Source: Liolophura sinensis
Taxonomy: Eukaryota; Mollusca; Polyplacophora; Chitonida; Chitonidae
Length of the DNA stretch: 64,000 bases
Direction of reading: 5' to 3'
NCBI RefSeq assembly: GCF_032854445.1
Contig: NC_088302.1
Location: 36,274,191-36,338,190, forward strand
Shown here one piece after another: positions 1-11,498 of this stretch. Below the pieces are notes generated by a model that did no database searches, had not been told where the DNA came from, and saw only the letters and a program-made list of their open reading frames with translations. How positions within the stretch are numbered: the first letter of the stretch is position 1; each line of letters begins with the position of its first letter. The position numbers were made by a program, and so were the translations under genes.

Positions 1-29
1 ATGTATACAGATGTGTATACAGGCTTTGT

Positions 30-62
30 CCATGTTGAACCGGTACTTTTCGTGGGCCACGT
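30..62 (+). repeat. Left arm of a 33-bp inverted repeat
   Basis: A 33-bp block containing AACCGGTACTTTTCGTGGGC. Its exact reverse complement occurs at 3151-3183. Confidence 0.7.
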
Positions 63-169
63 GGAAACCCATCGATATAGGGAATTCGTAGATTCCCCTT
101 CTCCAACTGTTTCTGAGGCTTTGGTAAACGTAAGCAATCGACTACGCTCGTGTGGCAGATGTCTATCAC

Positions 170-418
170 CAATATTTATTTATTTGACTGATATTTTAAC
201 GCCGTACTCAAGAATACTTAACTTTTTGTACACAACGGCGACCAGCATTATGATGGGATGAAACCCACGACCAACCGTAGGTTGCTGGAAGACCTTCCCA
301 CTTACGTCCGGAGAGGAAGCCAGTACGAGCTAGACTGAACAGCGACAGCAATGGTGGGAGGCTCTTGGGTCATTGCGCCGCACTGGTGTGCTTACCCCCT
401 AGGCCATAGAGGACCCAG
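170..418 (-). mobile_element. tRNA-derived SINE (family A)
   Basis: Minus-oriented copy. The TTTATTTATT tail is followed by ACGCCGTACTCAAGAAT, the CAGCATTATG block, the GGTTGCTGG and ACCTTCCCAC blocks, GAGAGGAAGCCAG, and the tRNA-like head up to about 418. Nearly full length. Confidence 0.75.
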
Positions 419-422
419 CTAT

Positions 423-590
423 CTGAGTGATGCTAGAATGTAATCGGTTATTATAACATAATATTCTGTCATATTCAACATAATATCTTGTTAGTCTTAT
501 AAAATCTGTATGTTGAATTAATAGAATATGTGTGTTATGTTGAACAGTGCGACATGCTGCAGTAACAAGATACATTCTAGCATCATTCAG
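423..590. mobile_element. MITE-like element with terminal inverted repeats
   Basis: 168 bp bounded by CTGAGTGATGCTAGAATGTA and the inverse of CTGAATGATGCTAGAATGTA, an inverted repeat of 20 bp with one mismatch. The interior is AT-rich with no ORF. No clear target duplication was seen, and it directly abuts the SINE at 170-418. Confidence 0.55.
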
Positions 591-3150
591 ACAACATACT
601 TTTTGTTAAAATGAACAGATTAATTTTTTGAGTGCATCTTATAATTACATAATCATATAACAGTGTTTATGTAACATACAACATGCCATTTAAATCATAA
701 TGACATAAATACCGTTAATTCCGTGATGAAATAAAATCAATGGATGTTTTGTTTTTCGAATGAATGCCGGTAGTCTATCTTTGCTTGTCTCCAAAGCTAC
801 ATTTATTGAAATTACACACACCGACTGCATCTTCAGTGTTCTGCGGAATCTGTTTCAAATTAACGGCCGTTTCAGTCTGACCAAAGAAGGGTTGAGAAAA
901 GCACCTGAATATGAACACTGAATGGTGGAGTTAACGATGAACAGAAGAGGCCTGCCAGCAGTCTTCTCCACTTCATCTTAGTCGCCGGCACTCAACTGTA
1001 ACATACATAAACAGTATACCTCTACGGAGGCCCATCAGTTATATAGTACGTCTGTCGAGGTCATAATGGCGAGGTCCGGGGTTCAAATCTGATGTGGTCA
1101 AAATACATTGTCGCTTTACTTTAATTTTTTGTGCGGGAGGGAGGGGGTGGGGGTGAGGGTCACCATTGCAGAAACCGGTCTACCCGATGGTCATGCTATG
1201 TATATATGTAAGTTGCGTGATGGAGTGTCATGTATAATTAGCATCACTGTTATATCGTGTCGCTAGGAGACACAGTCTTGTGTAATCGAAATGAGTAGAT
1301 CCCAGTTTCTACTGGGATGGGGGCGGGCATATTGATGGGGGATAAAGCAAAGATCAACACCAACTGCTGAAGTCAGCTCTATCTGTAAACGCGATCAGCT
1401 TGCGTCAATAATTCAAGGGAGATAACTTTAGATCATGACTGATTTTGCTCGTTATCTTAGCCAGTATTTTGAGTATTTTTTTAAAGCATAATCTGCAACG
1501 TGGATATAGAGAGAAAATTACCTTCAGACACTAAGAAAGAAATGTACTAGAATCATTCCAATTACTGTTAGAAAAATGTTAGGTAGCCTACGGTTTGGAT
1601 ACGTGCTGCTATTTACGAATGACAGTTCCTATTTAGACATCCGTTCTATTTATACAATGGTGTAACCTAGAAAGTCTATACCTTAGTAAAGGGTCGGGTG
1701 ATGTTCCCGCCCCCTGACCATGCAGGCTAATTACACGCACAGGAATGCACCGTTAGTACCGGGGGCCCCTTCTATCACACAGACATCGCCGTGCAGGATA
1801 AGCTGACGAGGAGATAGGAGGCAAACCATGACATAATATATACATGACACCCTGCTGCATGTACAGTAACAACCCACCAAACGGTCAAAATGTAGAAAGC
1901 CTAAGCACAACTATATATATATATATACAACTAGCTGAACTTCGTGAAATAAAGATTCACTGTGCACGTGTGTGCGATCTGCCAAATGTTCGTAACAAAA
2001 CAGTGTATACTGACATAAGTGGCTCCAGCACTGAATGAAGATTTTATTTAAAAAAAAAGTCTTTATAGATTTTCCCGTTTACAGCTGACGACGTATCAAG
2101 TTCTCCCTCAGGCTAAAGTATGAATGCGGTCAGCATGCGTGACATAGATACATGTATCTACGTGTCCAGTTGTATCCAGTTAAATCCTGATCTCACTGCT
2201 CAAAGAAATACGGAACCTACCCAGCCTAACGGTAATGTGGGACCAAGCAGTGTAGTCTGTTGCTCACACCTTCCCTCTCGTTGGCGAGTTGTGGACAAAC
2301 TGGTATTTCACGCAGTAGTCATGTATTACAACAATACAAAGGTCATTTCGGCTTGGACCATAGTCACTATTGCACAAGAAAAGTTGTTATATTCACAGAC
2401 TACCGCTGAACTATTGATGCCGTTCGAGTTATATGAGCAGAAAATAATATACACAACAAAAGACTTACAGTATAGAAAGTAAAACCAGAGGAACGACGAA
2501 AGCGTGATTGTTGGCAACACAAAACCGGTGAAATTCGGCCTCTCGTCATTTTTCATGAATTAGGGATTTATTCTAACTATACATTTAAAGGCTTAAACTC
2601 CAGCATATTACACCCTCCGAGCACGATGTCTTAAGCAGAAGTACGTAAAATGAAAAGAAAAATTGCAGTGATGGTAATTGCAAATTATTAACCGTCACTA
2701 GACTATGTCTTGAATTACATACAATCGCATTAGAACAATGATGATGAGTGAAAATTAAACTGCACAGTTAAATTGAAAAAAAATGTATAAAAAAGTACTC
2801 CAGCCTCTAGGTGGTAGGGGAGCAAGTACGTATTTATCGATTCTGTGGTTTTAAATGGAATATTAATGCAGCCTTGATTTTACATCAGAAACTCGCCACA
2901 TGTATTCTCTCCTTGTCGAAGTATGTACTCAACCGACTCGTGTCGAGTCTTCTACGTGTAATTTTCGGTGTACCCTATGCCTACGTTTTCTCAGAAACCC
3001 AGGAGAACACTTGCCTTTTCTGGCTCAAGAAGAGCGTGAGATAAGGCAGCTCTATAAATACTCACCTGTCTCCCCCTACCCCTCACTTCATAACTCATAT
3101 ACTTAAAGAGAACATCTTTCTCATTTCAAACAGACTCAGGAAAGATACAA

Positions 3151-3183
3151 ACGTGGCCCACGAAAAGTACCGGTTCAACATGG
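3151..3183 (-). repeat. Right arm of a 33-bp inverted repeat
   Basis: Perfect reverse complement of 30-62. No matching target duplication was found outside the arms. Confidence 0.7.
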
Positions 3184-4329
3184 ATATGTACATAGTGGAG
3201 CCTTAGAATACACCCAGGTGTTTTTTGCGCTTGTAGACTTATGCAATGTTTAAGCGTTTATGTAAAATCTATCTAATCTTCATAAAGGTATATTCACTGT
3301 AGTGTTCATGCTGCTCATGACACCAATGTCTCAAAGCAAAGATGCTGACAAGGAAATGTTTTCATATGTGGTATTTTTTATAAAATACGCCTATTTACAC
3401 TTTACCAAAGAACAGATTACTTGGTAAGACTTGGCAGGATTGGCAGTACCAGAGTTGGTATAGGACTGAACGCTTGTTTCGCGTTTTATAACGTTAATTG
3501 CCTCACTGTAAAAAAATTGGGACTTCACACGAGAAAGTAATATACCGTAGAGCGAATTCCACAGGCCGGTTTTGTGATCGGTCTGTGTTCGGATGGATAT
3601 GATTTGTTCTGTATAGGCCGATTCCACAAAGCAACTTCTGACTTCAGGACAAACAGAGAACCTCATCACAAAGCATAATGCCCCGTACCATGAAATTTTG
3701 ATACATTTGTCTTAAGATCAAATTCGTGATGTGGTCAAATTATAAATTTCAAAAAAAAAAAATAAGCTCTAAAATGGTATTTCAAAAATTGACAGTCAGA
3801 AATGGCTTTGTGGTATCAGTCTCTGATTTTAGTTCGTTTCTGTGTGATCTGCTGTTCGTGTAATGTGTAGACACCACAATGAGATATAAATAGTTCGCAA
3901 CTGTGGACATAGCTCTCTATACATTGCCAGGCCGCATTATTAGCACACGCCATTCTGATAATGCCCCATGATTTCTTCTGACAGCTTCTACCTGAGATTC
4001 TGAGGGTATTTAACGGCTTCTACGCGAAATTCAGAAACTCTCTCTGTATGCTAAAAAATCATTATGGAATGTGGCTTGCTCAGGTGGTTAAATCGATGGT
4101 TTGCTGGAATCACAAAAGGCAGATTCCACAAAGCCATGTCTAACTTGAGCAAACATTTGTAATACAAAATTTTTAAATGTTTGGGACCGAGAAATTAACA
4201 TTCAAATCACCTCAAAATGTGACAGTCATCTTATGACAAACTTATCAAAATTTCATCTTTCAGTACCAAAAAATAAGCTCTGTGATGAGATTTTAAATTT
4301 TGACTTACGTGAGAAATTGCTTTGTAGAG

Positions 4330-4518
4330 TCGACTTTAAGAGCGTGATAAATGAGGTCGTGAGTTCGAATCCAGATTCACTGTCTTGACTGTGGCTTTTA
4401 CAAACGTCAGGTACACGTTAAAGGTCGGTCCGGTTTCCACCACAATTAAACATTACCACCTTCATATACGTAAAAAATTCTTCAGTATGGTGTTAAACAA
4501 CAATTAAATAAATAAGTA
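4330..4518 (+). mobile_element. SINE-like element (family C)
   Basis: B-box-like GTGAGTTCGAATCCAG near 4359, then CGGTCCGGTTTCC and a 3' end TATGGTGTTAAACAACAATT with an AAATAAATAAG tail. The head sequence differs from family A. Confidence 0.5.
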
Positions 4519-4898
4519 AATATTCATGGTGTGAATTTACTGTATAGAGTTACAAGAATCATGGAAATGCATATTAGCCTCGTGAAGGAGACGAAAGCAG
4601 TTATACAGAGTCTTACACTTAAGCTGAGTTGTCAACCTTGGATACACGTTGGTGATGGTATATTTTCCACTGTCTGAAACGTGATCAAAGGAAGCAACGT
4701 GGAAATCTCTACGTCTTTAACATCTTAGTCAACACTTAGGTTTTAATTTCATAAATTATATAAAAATCCATATCTTTTGTGACGTGTATTTGCCATACTT
4801 AATTTATAAACGCGATTGCGATTATGTTCAAATATTGGTAACATGAGCTCTTGCCCGAAACACTTACTTACGTGCAGTCAACAGATTTGTTCGTTTTG

Positions 4899-5011
4899 AT
4901 TGGTGGATAAATAACTGCACTTCGTGGCAGTCACAATGACATAAAAAGCGGGCCAGTTGTCGTTTGACATAATTATTTAGTGTACAAGTTTGGATGGGGA
5001 TAAGAGTCTGG
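4899..5011 (+). promoter_or_regulatory. Promoter and 5' leader exon of cyclophilin gene 1
   Basis: ATTGG at 4899-4903, CGTGG at 4923-4927 and a TATA-like ATAAAAAG at 4941-4948 precede a candidate noncoding leader exon that ends at 5011 with a strong donor (GTGAGT at 5012). The leader intron would run to the acceptor at 5613. The layout matches the other five genes: CGTGG/CCACG about 13-17 bp before TATA, and the donor roughly 60-110 bp after TATA. Transcription start is inferred near 4970, not shown. Confidence 0.6.
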
Positions 5012-5279
5012 GTGAGTAACACATAAACTGACTTTTACTAATGAAGAATTCTACAATTCCAAGATAACACAAATATACATTGTACACGCAACTTAGCTAA
5101 AGACGGCTTATTGAGCCAATTCTCTACAAAATATTACGATATTTTATTCACTAATTTCGACAACAACGCACTCCACTATGCGCATTAAATTAGTGCCTTT
5201 TTATAGGTGAGTATAAGATCATATTTTAGTAACAAAATTCATAAAAGAAAAAGTAAAAGAAAATAATGCACGGAAGTTT

Positions 5280-5487
5280 AAATTTATTTATTTATTTGAT
5301 TGGTGTTTAACACCGTACTCAAGAATATTTCACTTATACGACGGCGGTCAGCATTATGGTGTGAGGAAACCGGGCTGAGCCAAGCAGAAAGTCACAGCCA
5401 TCCACGGGATGTTGGAAGACCTTCCCATATACTGCCGGAGAGGAAGCCAGCATGAGTTGAACTCACAGTGACCGCCTTGGTGAGAGC
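5280..5487 (-). mobile_element. SINE family A in leader intron of gene 1
   Basis: TTTATTTATTTATTTGATTG tail, then ACACCGTACTCAAGAATATT, CAGCATTATGGTG and GAGAGGAAGCCAGC, in minus orientation. It ends about 130 bp before the exon 2 acceptor. Confidence 0.8.
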
Positions 5488-5620
5488 ACGGAAGTGCTGG
5501 TAAATCTTATACTTGGCAATATCTGGCAATATACTTACGTCTGCATTACATTTAATCATTCCGTTCACTGAAATGAATAATTCGTTTGTCGATTTCTCTC
5601 TTTTTCCATACAGAGAAACG

Positions 5621-8600
5621 ATGAAGCTGATGATATTCGTGTTTTTGGGATGTCTCTTATCCGTTGTGAATTGTGAGAACTACACGGTAACGGATGAAGT
5701 ATGGTTTGATATTGAGATCAGAGATTTCGACGGTGCGGGCGATGATTATAGAGGGCGCTTTGTAATCGGCTTGTTTGGTGACACAGTCCCTATGACAGCA
5801 TTGAACTTTGCCTCCATTGCCAATGGCTACGAGAGGCAAATAACTGGGGTAAGAGAGAATGTCCTAAAACAGTGAATTTTCATAGGTTAAATCAAGCTTA
5901 TCACAGAATCTGAACGCACCGGAATGGCCTCATAAATCACTTATGAATAAAACCATATCAAAGTTGTAGCTGCATATGGCCTGGAGTAGTAAAACATTGT
6001 GTTGGAGGCCGCAAAATTAAAAGAACACGTGATGAATTCGACCAATCGATAGACCAACTCACACGTAGCCTTTTTAACACGTAACGTCTGGTGATTCAAC
6101 TTGGGGTTCATTTTAGTACAGATGAAAACACAATCACAAATTCTGATAATGCTATGCCCCATATTTAATTTGCATTTGCAAGAAAACACAGAATCTTGTT
6201 AATTTTAAGGACAGTGTGCATAAAGTTTCCGATGATCACGCTACCGCTTCAAGTCATTAGGTTTTCCATGTATCTGTCCAAGTGCGGTAATATGTAAGAA
6301 GCCACTCACCAGTGCGGTCGTTGTGAGTTCATGTCATGCTGGCTTCTTCACCGGTCGTATGTGGGAAGGTCTGCCAGCAACCTACGAATGGTCTTGGGTT
6401 TTCCCAAAGCTCGGCTTCCTCGCACCATAAATCTAATTGCCCTCATATAAATGAAATATTCCTAAGTACATGGAGTATAACATCAGTAAAATGATATATA
6501 AAAAAGCTATACTAAAATCAATACTCATGGCACAAGTTTCATATCCAACGGTGGTTGGATTTGTTCTAATCCTTCGCGTTTTGTAAATGTTCTCAAAATC
6601 TACAGACGTGCCAAGACTTTCAAAGAACAGCTTTTGTTTTTCTGCAGAGGAAGAAGAAGAAGATCCAATACAAGGGAACACATTTCCATAGAATTGTTCC
6701 AGATTTTGTCATCCAAGGAGGAGACACTACCCACGGGGATGGACAAGGAGGTAGGTGGTAAATGATGAACGGGGTTGGGGAATGGTGCAGTGGGCATGGA
6801 GAGTTGAAGTAGTGCATCATGAGGAGATTGGTAGGGTACACGAGAAGATATAAGCTATGTTTTGTATTATCATTTGGATATTATTTGCAGCCAGGAAACA
6901 CAGTTTGAGGTGCGGATTTCGACCTTGGACAGTGAATTTGTATTCCCGTGTTTTTATTGTTCGTGGGGCCTTGGTGACAACAAGCGATCGATGGCGACTT
7001 TTTGGCCTTTTGTGCAGTCTTTAAAGTCCGCTTGTCGCCCACTAGCGTGGCTTGTATATCTGTATGGCACACGTAGGAAAGATCATCAATACGCTGCCAA
7101 ACATCAGTGGTTTATTCCCCATTCGCAAACGTTCTTCGCAAGAATAATATCAATATCAAACCACTTTACTACCATGTGTGAAAATACGATACATTTACTT
7201 CTTGCATTGTCTGACAGGTGAGGCTATATTCTGTCCTCAGTTTGTGGATGAAAACTTTCACCTGAGCCACAAGGCTGCAGGTTACGTGTCCATGGCTAAC
7301 CACGGCCCTGACACCAACGGCTCGCAGTTTTTCATCATACTGAGTAAGGCAAGGTGGTTGGATAAAAAACACGTGGTGTTTGGGAAAGTCGTGAATGGCA
7401 TGGTAAGTTGTATGTCACAATAAAAACTAGAACTCAATTGATCTCCGAGAACACAAATCTCAGCTACAGCCGAATATATCAATTCCACTATACCGTCAAA
7501 GGGACAGTACTCGGTATGGTATCTCAAAATGATGAAAAAAGGTTTAAAAAAATTCTGGATTCTGAGCCAATTCAATTTTCACCAAACTTGTGTACAAAGA
7601 GATAAAGCACTTGGCAGAAGGGAAGCATCGTTTAAGAGATTCTTTGACGGGATTCAGATTCTGATCTGTACCATAACTCAATGGATCGGTGTTGGTGTTA
7701 AAGGCCCAGCTGTGAACAATATTTTATCAAAATCCGTGAAATATAATTTTCACAAAGGTATGTGGCAATGGTGAAGAATCGTTTAAATGTCTGAAAAATG
7801 ATACACAGGCACGAGATTCGCTCAGAATTTAACTTTTTGTTTTATCTGATTGGTGTTTTACGGTGTACTAAAAATATTTCATTATGGTTGGAGGAAACCG
7901 GACAGAAGGAAACCCTGGGGGCGGGGACCCAGGACCATCCGTAGGTTGCTGGGTTTAAGCAAGCAGCTGTATGGAGACTGACTGAAAGGTTTAACTGGAA
8001 ACTTTTCAAATGCACCCATCAGGTTGCACGTGCACGTCAACACGCCTGATGCTTTCCACTATTTGGTGTATCCTGTAGATTAGCATTGCACAGTATGAAC
8101 AACCTAACAGTATTCTTTATTTATTCCCATTTATACAATAGTATTTTCCAGAAATATAAAAACCGTCATGAATATCTGTTACTTTTTGAATAGTATACAT
8201 CACACGACCTTCGATTATACACCACCCATTGGGAAATATGAAAAAAAAAACCAATGGGCATCATCTCTGTGATTATATTGAAAATAAGCTTGTTCATGCT
8301 CATTGATGTCGCCCATGGTATGAGCTTGACAGGTAAGGGTATGCAATGGACGCGAAGAGGTTGCAGTATTCTGGTATTGTCGCAATATTCTGTTGTTACT
8401 GAGGATTTTGTTTGTGGATAGTAACTCTGTCACATGTAAACAGGATAAATCAATATCAAGCAATAACAATTAATTTCGATGAATTATTTGATTTCCTTTG
8501 ATCAATTTAAATACAGTCTGAAACAATGCTTTGAATACATTTCAGGACGTTATTCGAACCATAGGAACTGTTGAGACGGATGAGTTTTCGCAGCCAAAGA

Positions 8601-8695
8601 AACGGGTAAAGATCATAGACTGTGGCGCCGATGAGGTGAAGAAATACACACTGACCGAGGGGCAGACATTATCCGACCAGGATATAGAACGCTAA
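5621..8695 (+). CDS. Secreted cyclophilin (PPIase), gene 1, divergent paralog
   Basis: Cyclophilin-type peptidyl-prolyl cis-trans isomerase predicted to enter the secretory pathway. Coding exons are 5621-5848, 6648-6750, 7218-7402 and 8546-8695, all flanked by AG and GT; joined they give 221 aa. The start at 5621 lies 7 nt inside an exon whose acceptor ends at 5613, and it begins a hydrophobic signal peptide ([18 protein letters not shown]) followed by an NYT sequon. Active-site residues equivalent to human CypA R55, F60, Q63, Q111, F113, W121, L122 and H126 are present ([26 protein letters not shown]). Position 103 is His (MANHG) instead of Ala. It is the outlier of the six: different signal peptide, one extra codon in the second coding exon (RKKKK), several substitutions in the third, and C-terminus ending DIER with a Cys lost (DCGA). 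There is no KDEL-type retention signal. SINEs lie in three of its introns. A polyadenylation hexamer follows at 8736. Family certain; exact cellular role unknown. Confidence 0.9.
6307..6500 (+). mobile_element. Degraded SINE family A in gene 1 intron
   Basis: TGTGAGTTCATG, GCTGGCTTCTTCACCGG, GGGAAGGTCTGCCAGCAACC and CACCATAA are recognisable, and the 3' end is eroded. Confidence 0.65.
7836..7960 (-). mobile_element. Truncated SINE family A in gene 1 intron
   Basis: TGATTGGTGTTTTACGGTGT, GGTTGGAGGAAACCGG and CCGTAGGTTGCTGG in minus orientation. Confidence 0.65.
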
Positions 8696-8735
8696 ACTTC
8701 ACAAGACGTTAGAAGTTCAAACCTTACGCAGACCG

Positions 8736-8741
8736 AATAAA
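8736..8741 (+). terminator. Polyadenylation signal, cyclophilin gene 1
   Basis: AATAAA about 40 nt after the gene 1 stop codon. Confidence 0.6.
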
Positions 8742-11490
8742 ACTTTAGCTGATTTCCACCATGATATGTAATAAAAAAAGTCCTGTGAAAATATAGCTTT
8801 TTATATAAGAAAAAGACTTGTGTTACATATCGGGCGAGAGTAAACATTTGCTAGATAAATAAAATTGCAATGATCATTGATGGACTTTCATATTGTTAGT
8901 AGCAAAGCGATGGCCTGCGAAGGAATGAAATGTAAGTAAAGAACAGCATTCAGTTGGCCGCTGCTATAAAAGAACGCCACAGATTGTGTACAAAGGATAA
9001 TCCAACAAAATAATTTTAAACAGTAATTTTTCATGTCCATGTTTAATTCATTGCCCTCAATCTCCCGCAGAGTTGTCATTGTGTTGACTACGCGATTAAT
9101 ACTATAGTACATTAGCGGAGTAGCCTAACATATCTTTCTGTATAATAACATCTTGCAGCTACTTAAATAAAGTATTTGCATTGCGTTATGATGTTCATGT
9201 GGAAGTTTCGTTATTTCGTAAATAGCCACATGATGGAATGATGGTAGGTTTTGATGTAAGTGGTCTCACCATCATTTAGGTTAGAGTCGATTTTGATATT
9301 TATATGATTGGTTTTTTACATTTTGTTAAAGGTCTATAGTATGTCTTTCATACTGTGGCTGCAAAATGTATTGGCGGAGCAAACCCGCGTGCTTTTGTGT
9401 TATCCAGGTACCTGACATACTTGTTGACATTCACATCCAAATTATACCGGGATCTTAGATTCAAACACGTGTCTACATTTAATGAATGGGTAGTCCTATT
9501 TTCAGAATAACAAATTAAGTAAAACAACCAGGCCCGTAACATTGTTAACTATCTTTACCGATAGACTCTGCATATGATATGTACATATCTTGTACATTTG
9601 CTATAGATTCTTTATGTTGTATGACGATTTCATTATAGTTAAAGCTTGATATATCTGATACAATGCCTAAATTTATAATAAGGTAAAAGGAACAAAAATT
9701 TATATCTGAGGACATGAGGGTATCGGCTGAAAAGTGTATTATAGCTAATACTGGTATTAGGTCATATTATATATTTACGATTTTAACAAACTCCAGCAAT
9801 CAATGCAATAGTGTAGAAATCAAATGGGACAGCAGCAGATTTAGTTCATATTTAATATACTTTTTATTCAAGTATTTTTGGAGTAAGTACAAACCTGAAG
9901 ACTTGGCTTAAAGTTAAATCCGGTATTAAGTCCTAGGACAGTTTTGAACAACTGGTCCCTGGTTTTCAAAGCAAACATATCTTTTCAAAACCATGGACAG
10001 TGAATGCGATCACGTGAACTGCCTGAAAACAGACATCCGCATACCAATCGTCAATCAATATAAACGTTCCAGATCAGTAGTCGCTAGGCCAATTCCTAAA
10101 AAGAACCATGAGGCAAACTTGAACAAGCAAGTTTCGAGCTTGTAGCCACATTAAAGATAAATTATTTTATGCCTATAAAGAGATACAAACCACAACTCTT
10201 CATTGGTACATTTAGTTGCGTATCAATGTGATGACAAACAACATTTTGAGCAAAATGCGAGAAATTCTGGAAACCACGTCTGTACTGTCTTACAACCGAA
10301 TTCTGCGAGAGAATAGCAGAATTTAAGAATCTTAAACTTTGAGAATTTTAAGAATATCCTTGTAACATTGGGTCTAGGTCTTACAACGGGTAATACTGGC
10401 TGATTAATGTGACAAATTCTCATGCTGGCTTCCTCTCCGGCCGTAAGTGGGAAGGTCTGTCAGCAACCTGCGAAGGATCGTCGGCTTCCCCCGAACTCTG
10501 CCTGGATTCCTCCCACCATAATGCTGTCCGCCGTTGTATAAGTGAAATATTCTTGAGTACGGCGTAAAATACCAATCAAATAAATAAAAAAATCAAATAA
10601 TGTGACATATTAAATACTGGACGTTCCAGTGCTAGTCTACGGTGAGAAAGTGATAATGTTTGTCAGCTGTTATCGCCATGGCGTTCCAGTGAGGTTGCAC
10701 TACAAATATCTCGCCTGCTATTCGAAAACGTGACGACGTGAAATCTCAGTCAGTGACTCAAAATCTTTTGAGATTTTCGTGATGTCTATAGATTAGTCAC
10801 AACAAAGTAAAGTTTATATCTTCCACATAAATTCACCTGACCGCCGTCGTAAAGGTCGTAACGATAACTAAATAGACATACAGGTAATGTGTCTTATAAG
10901 TTATGGCTTCAGAAAAATATATCCACATACAGATGGCTGGTTATAAAATCGATGTGTTTTATTTCGCAAATCAGACATTCATCCATGCATACACACATAC
11001 ATACAACCAATCAAGTGTAAATAAGCGTAAGCGGAACAGAGAAATAAGTCATTCTTCATACAGAAGAGTACATGCTCATAATCTGGTCCTTACTTTAAGT
11101 ATCAAATGCCGCAGTAAAGAAAATCACTACACACAAATAAACATACAAATTTATACACATGATTCACTTCTACTCCTTCTAATTTGAATACATACATATC
11201 TTTTTTTTGTAGCAACAACATCTGCAATGATCATGCAAATGAAGCTTAATCTACAGTATGGTCTATAAACTCTATCCATTTTCAACCAATTCTACCAATA
11301 TAAATATGCCAATATAATTTTGGCATCATCAGAACATCCGTAAGATGGCATCAAAAGAGATATATTTCACCCCTCATACATTTGTAGTGAGTGACACGTG
11401 ACTGTTTCGCTCAGTCAAAGCAAACTGTGTCTGTTGTAGGAGAGACAACAACGTCTCCTCCATACAACCCGTTGTTTTTATACTGTCTTT
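8742..11490. other. Intergenic region between genes 1 and 2
   Basis: No gene supported between the 3' ends of these convergent genes. It contains one SINE (10420-10600) and otherwise AT-rich sequence with short unrecognised ORFs. Confidence 0.6.
10420..10600 (+). mobile_element. SINE family A
   Basis: GCTGGCTTCCTCTCCGGCCG, GGGAAGGTCTGTCAGCAACC, CCCACCATAATGCTG and TTCTTGAGTACGGCGTAAAA, with an AAATAAATAAAAAAAT tail. Confidence 0.85.
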
Positions 11491-11498
11491 GTTCAAGT

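Larger units (their letters stand above)
591..4898. other. Intergenic region upstream of gene 1
   Basis: No gene supported; ORFs are short and without recognisable domains. It holds the right arm of the 33-bp inverted repeat, diverged repeated blocks around 3600-3840 and 4120-4330 (both contain ATTCCACAAAGC and AAATAAGCTCT), and a SINE-like unit at 4330-4518. Confidence 0.6.

Noticed and set aside
10903-11187. 94-residue plus ORF before gene 2
   Set aside because: Low-complexity, His/Tyr/Ile-rich translation of AT-rich sequence without domain or signal.
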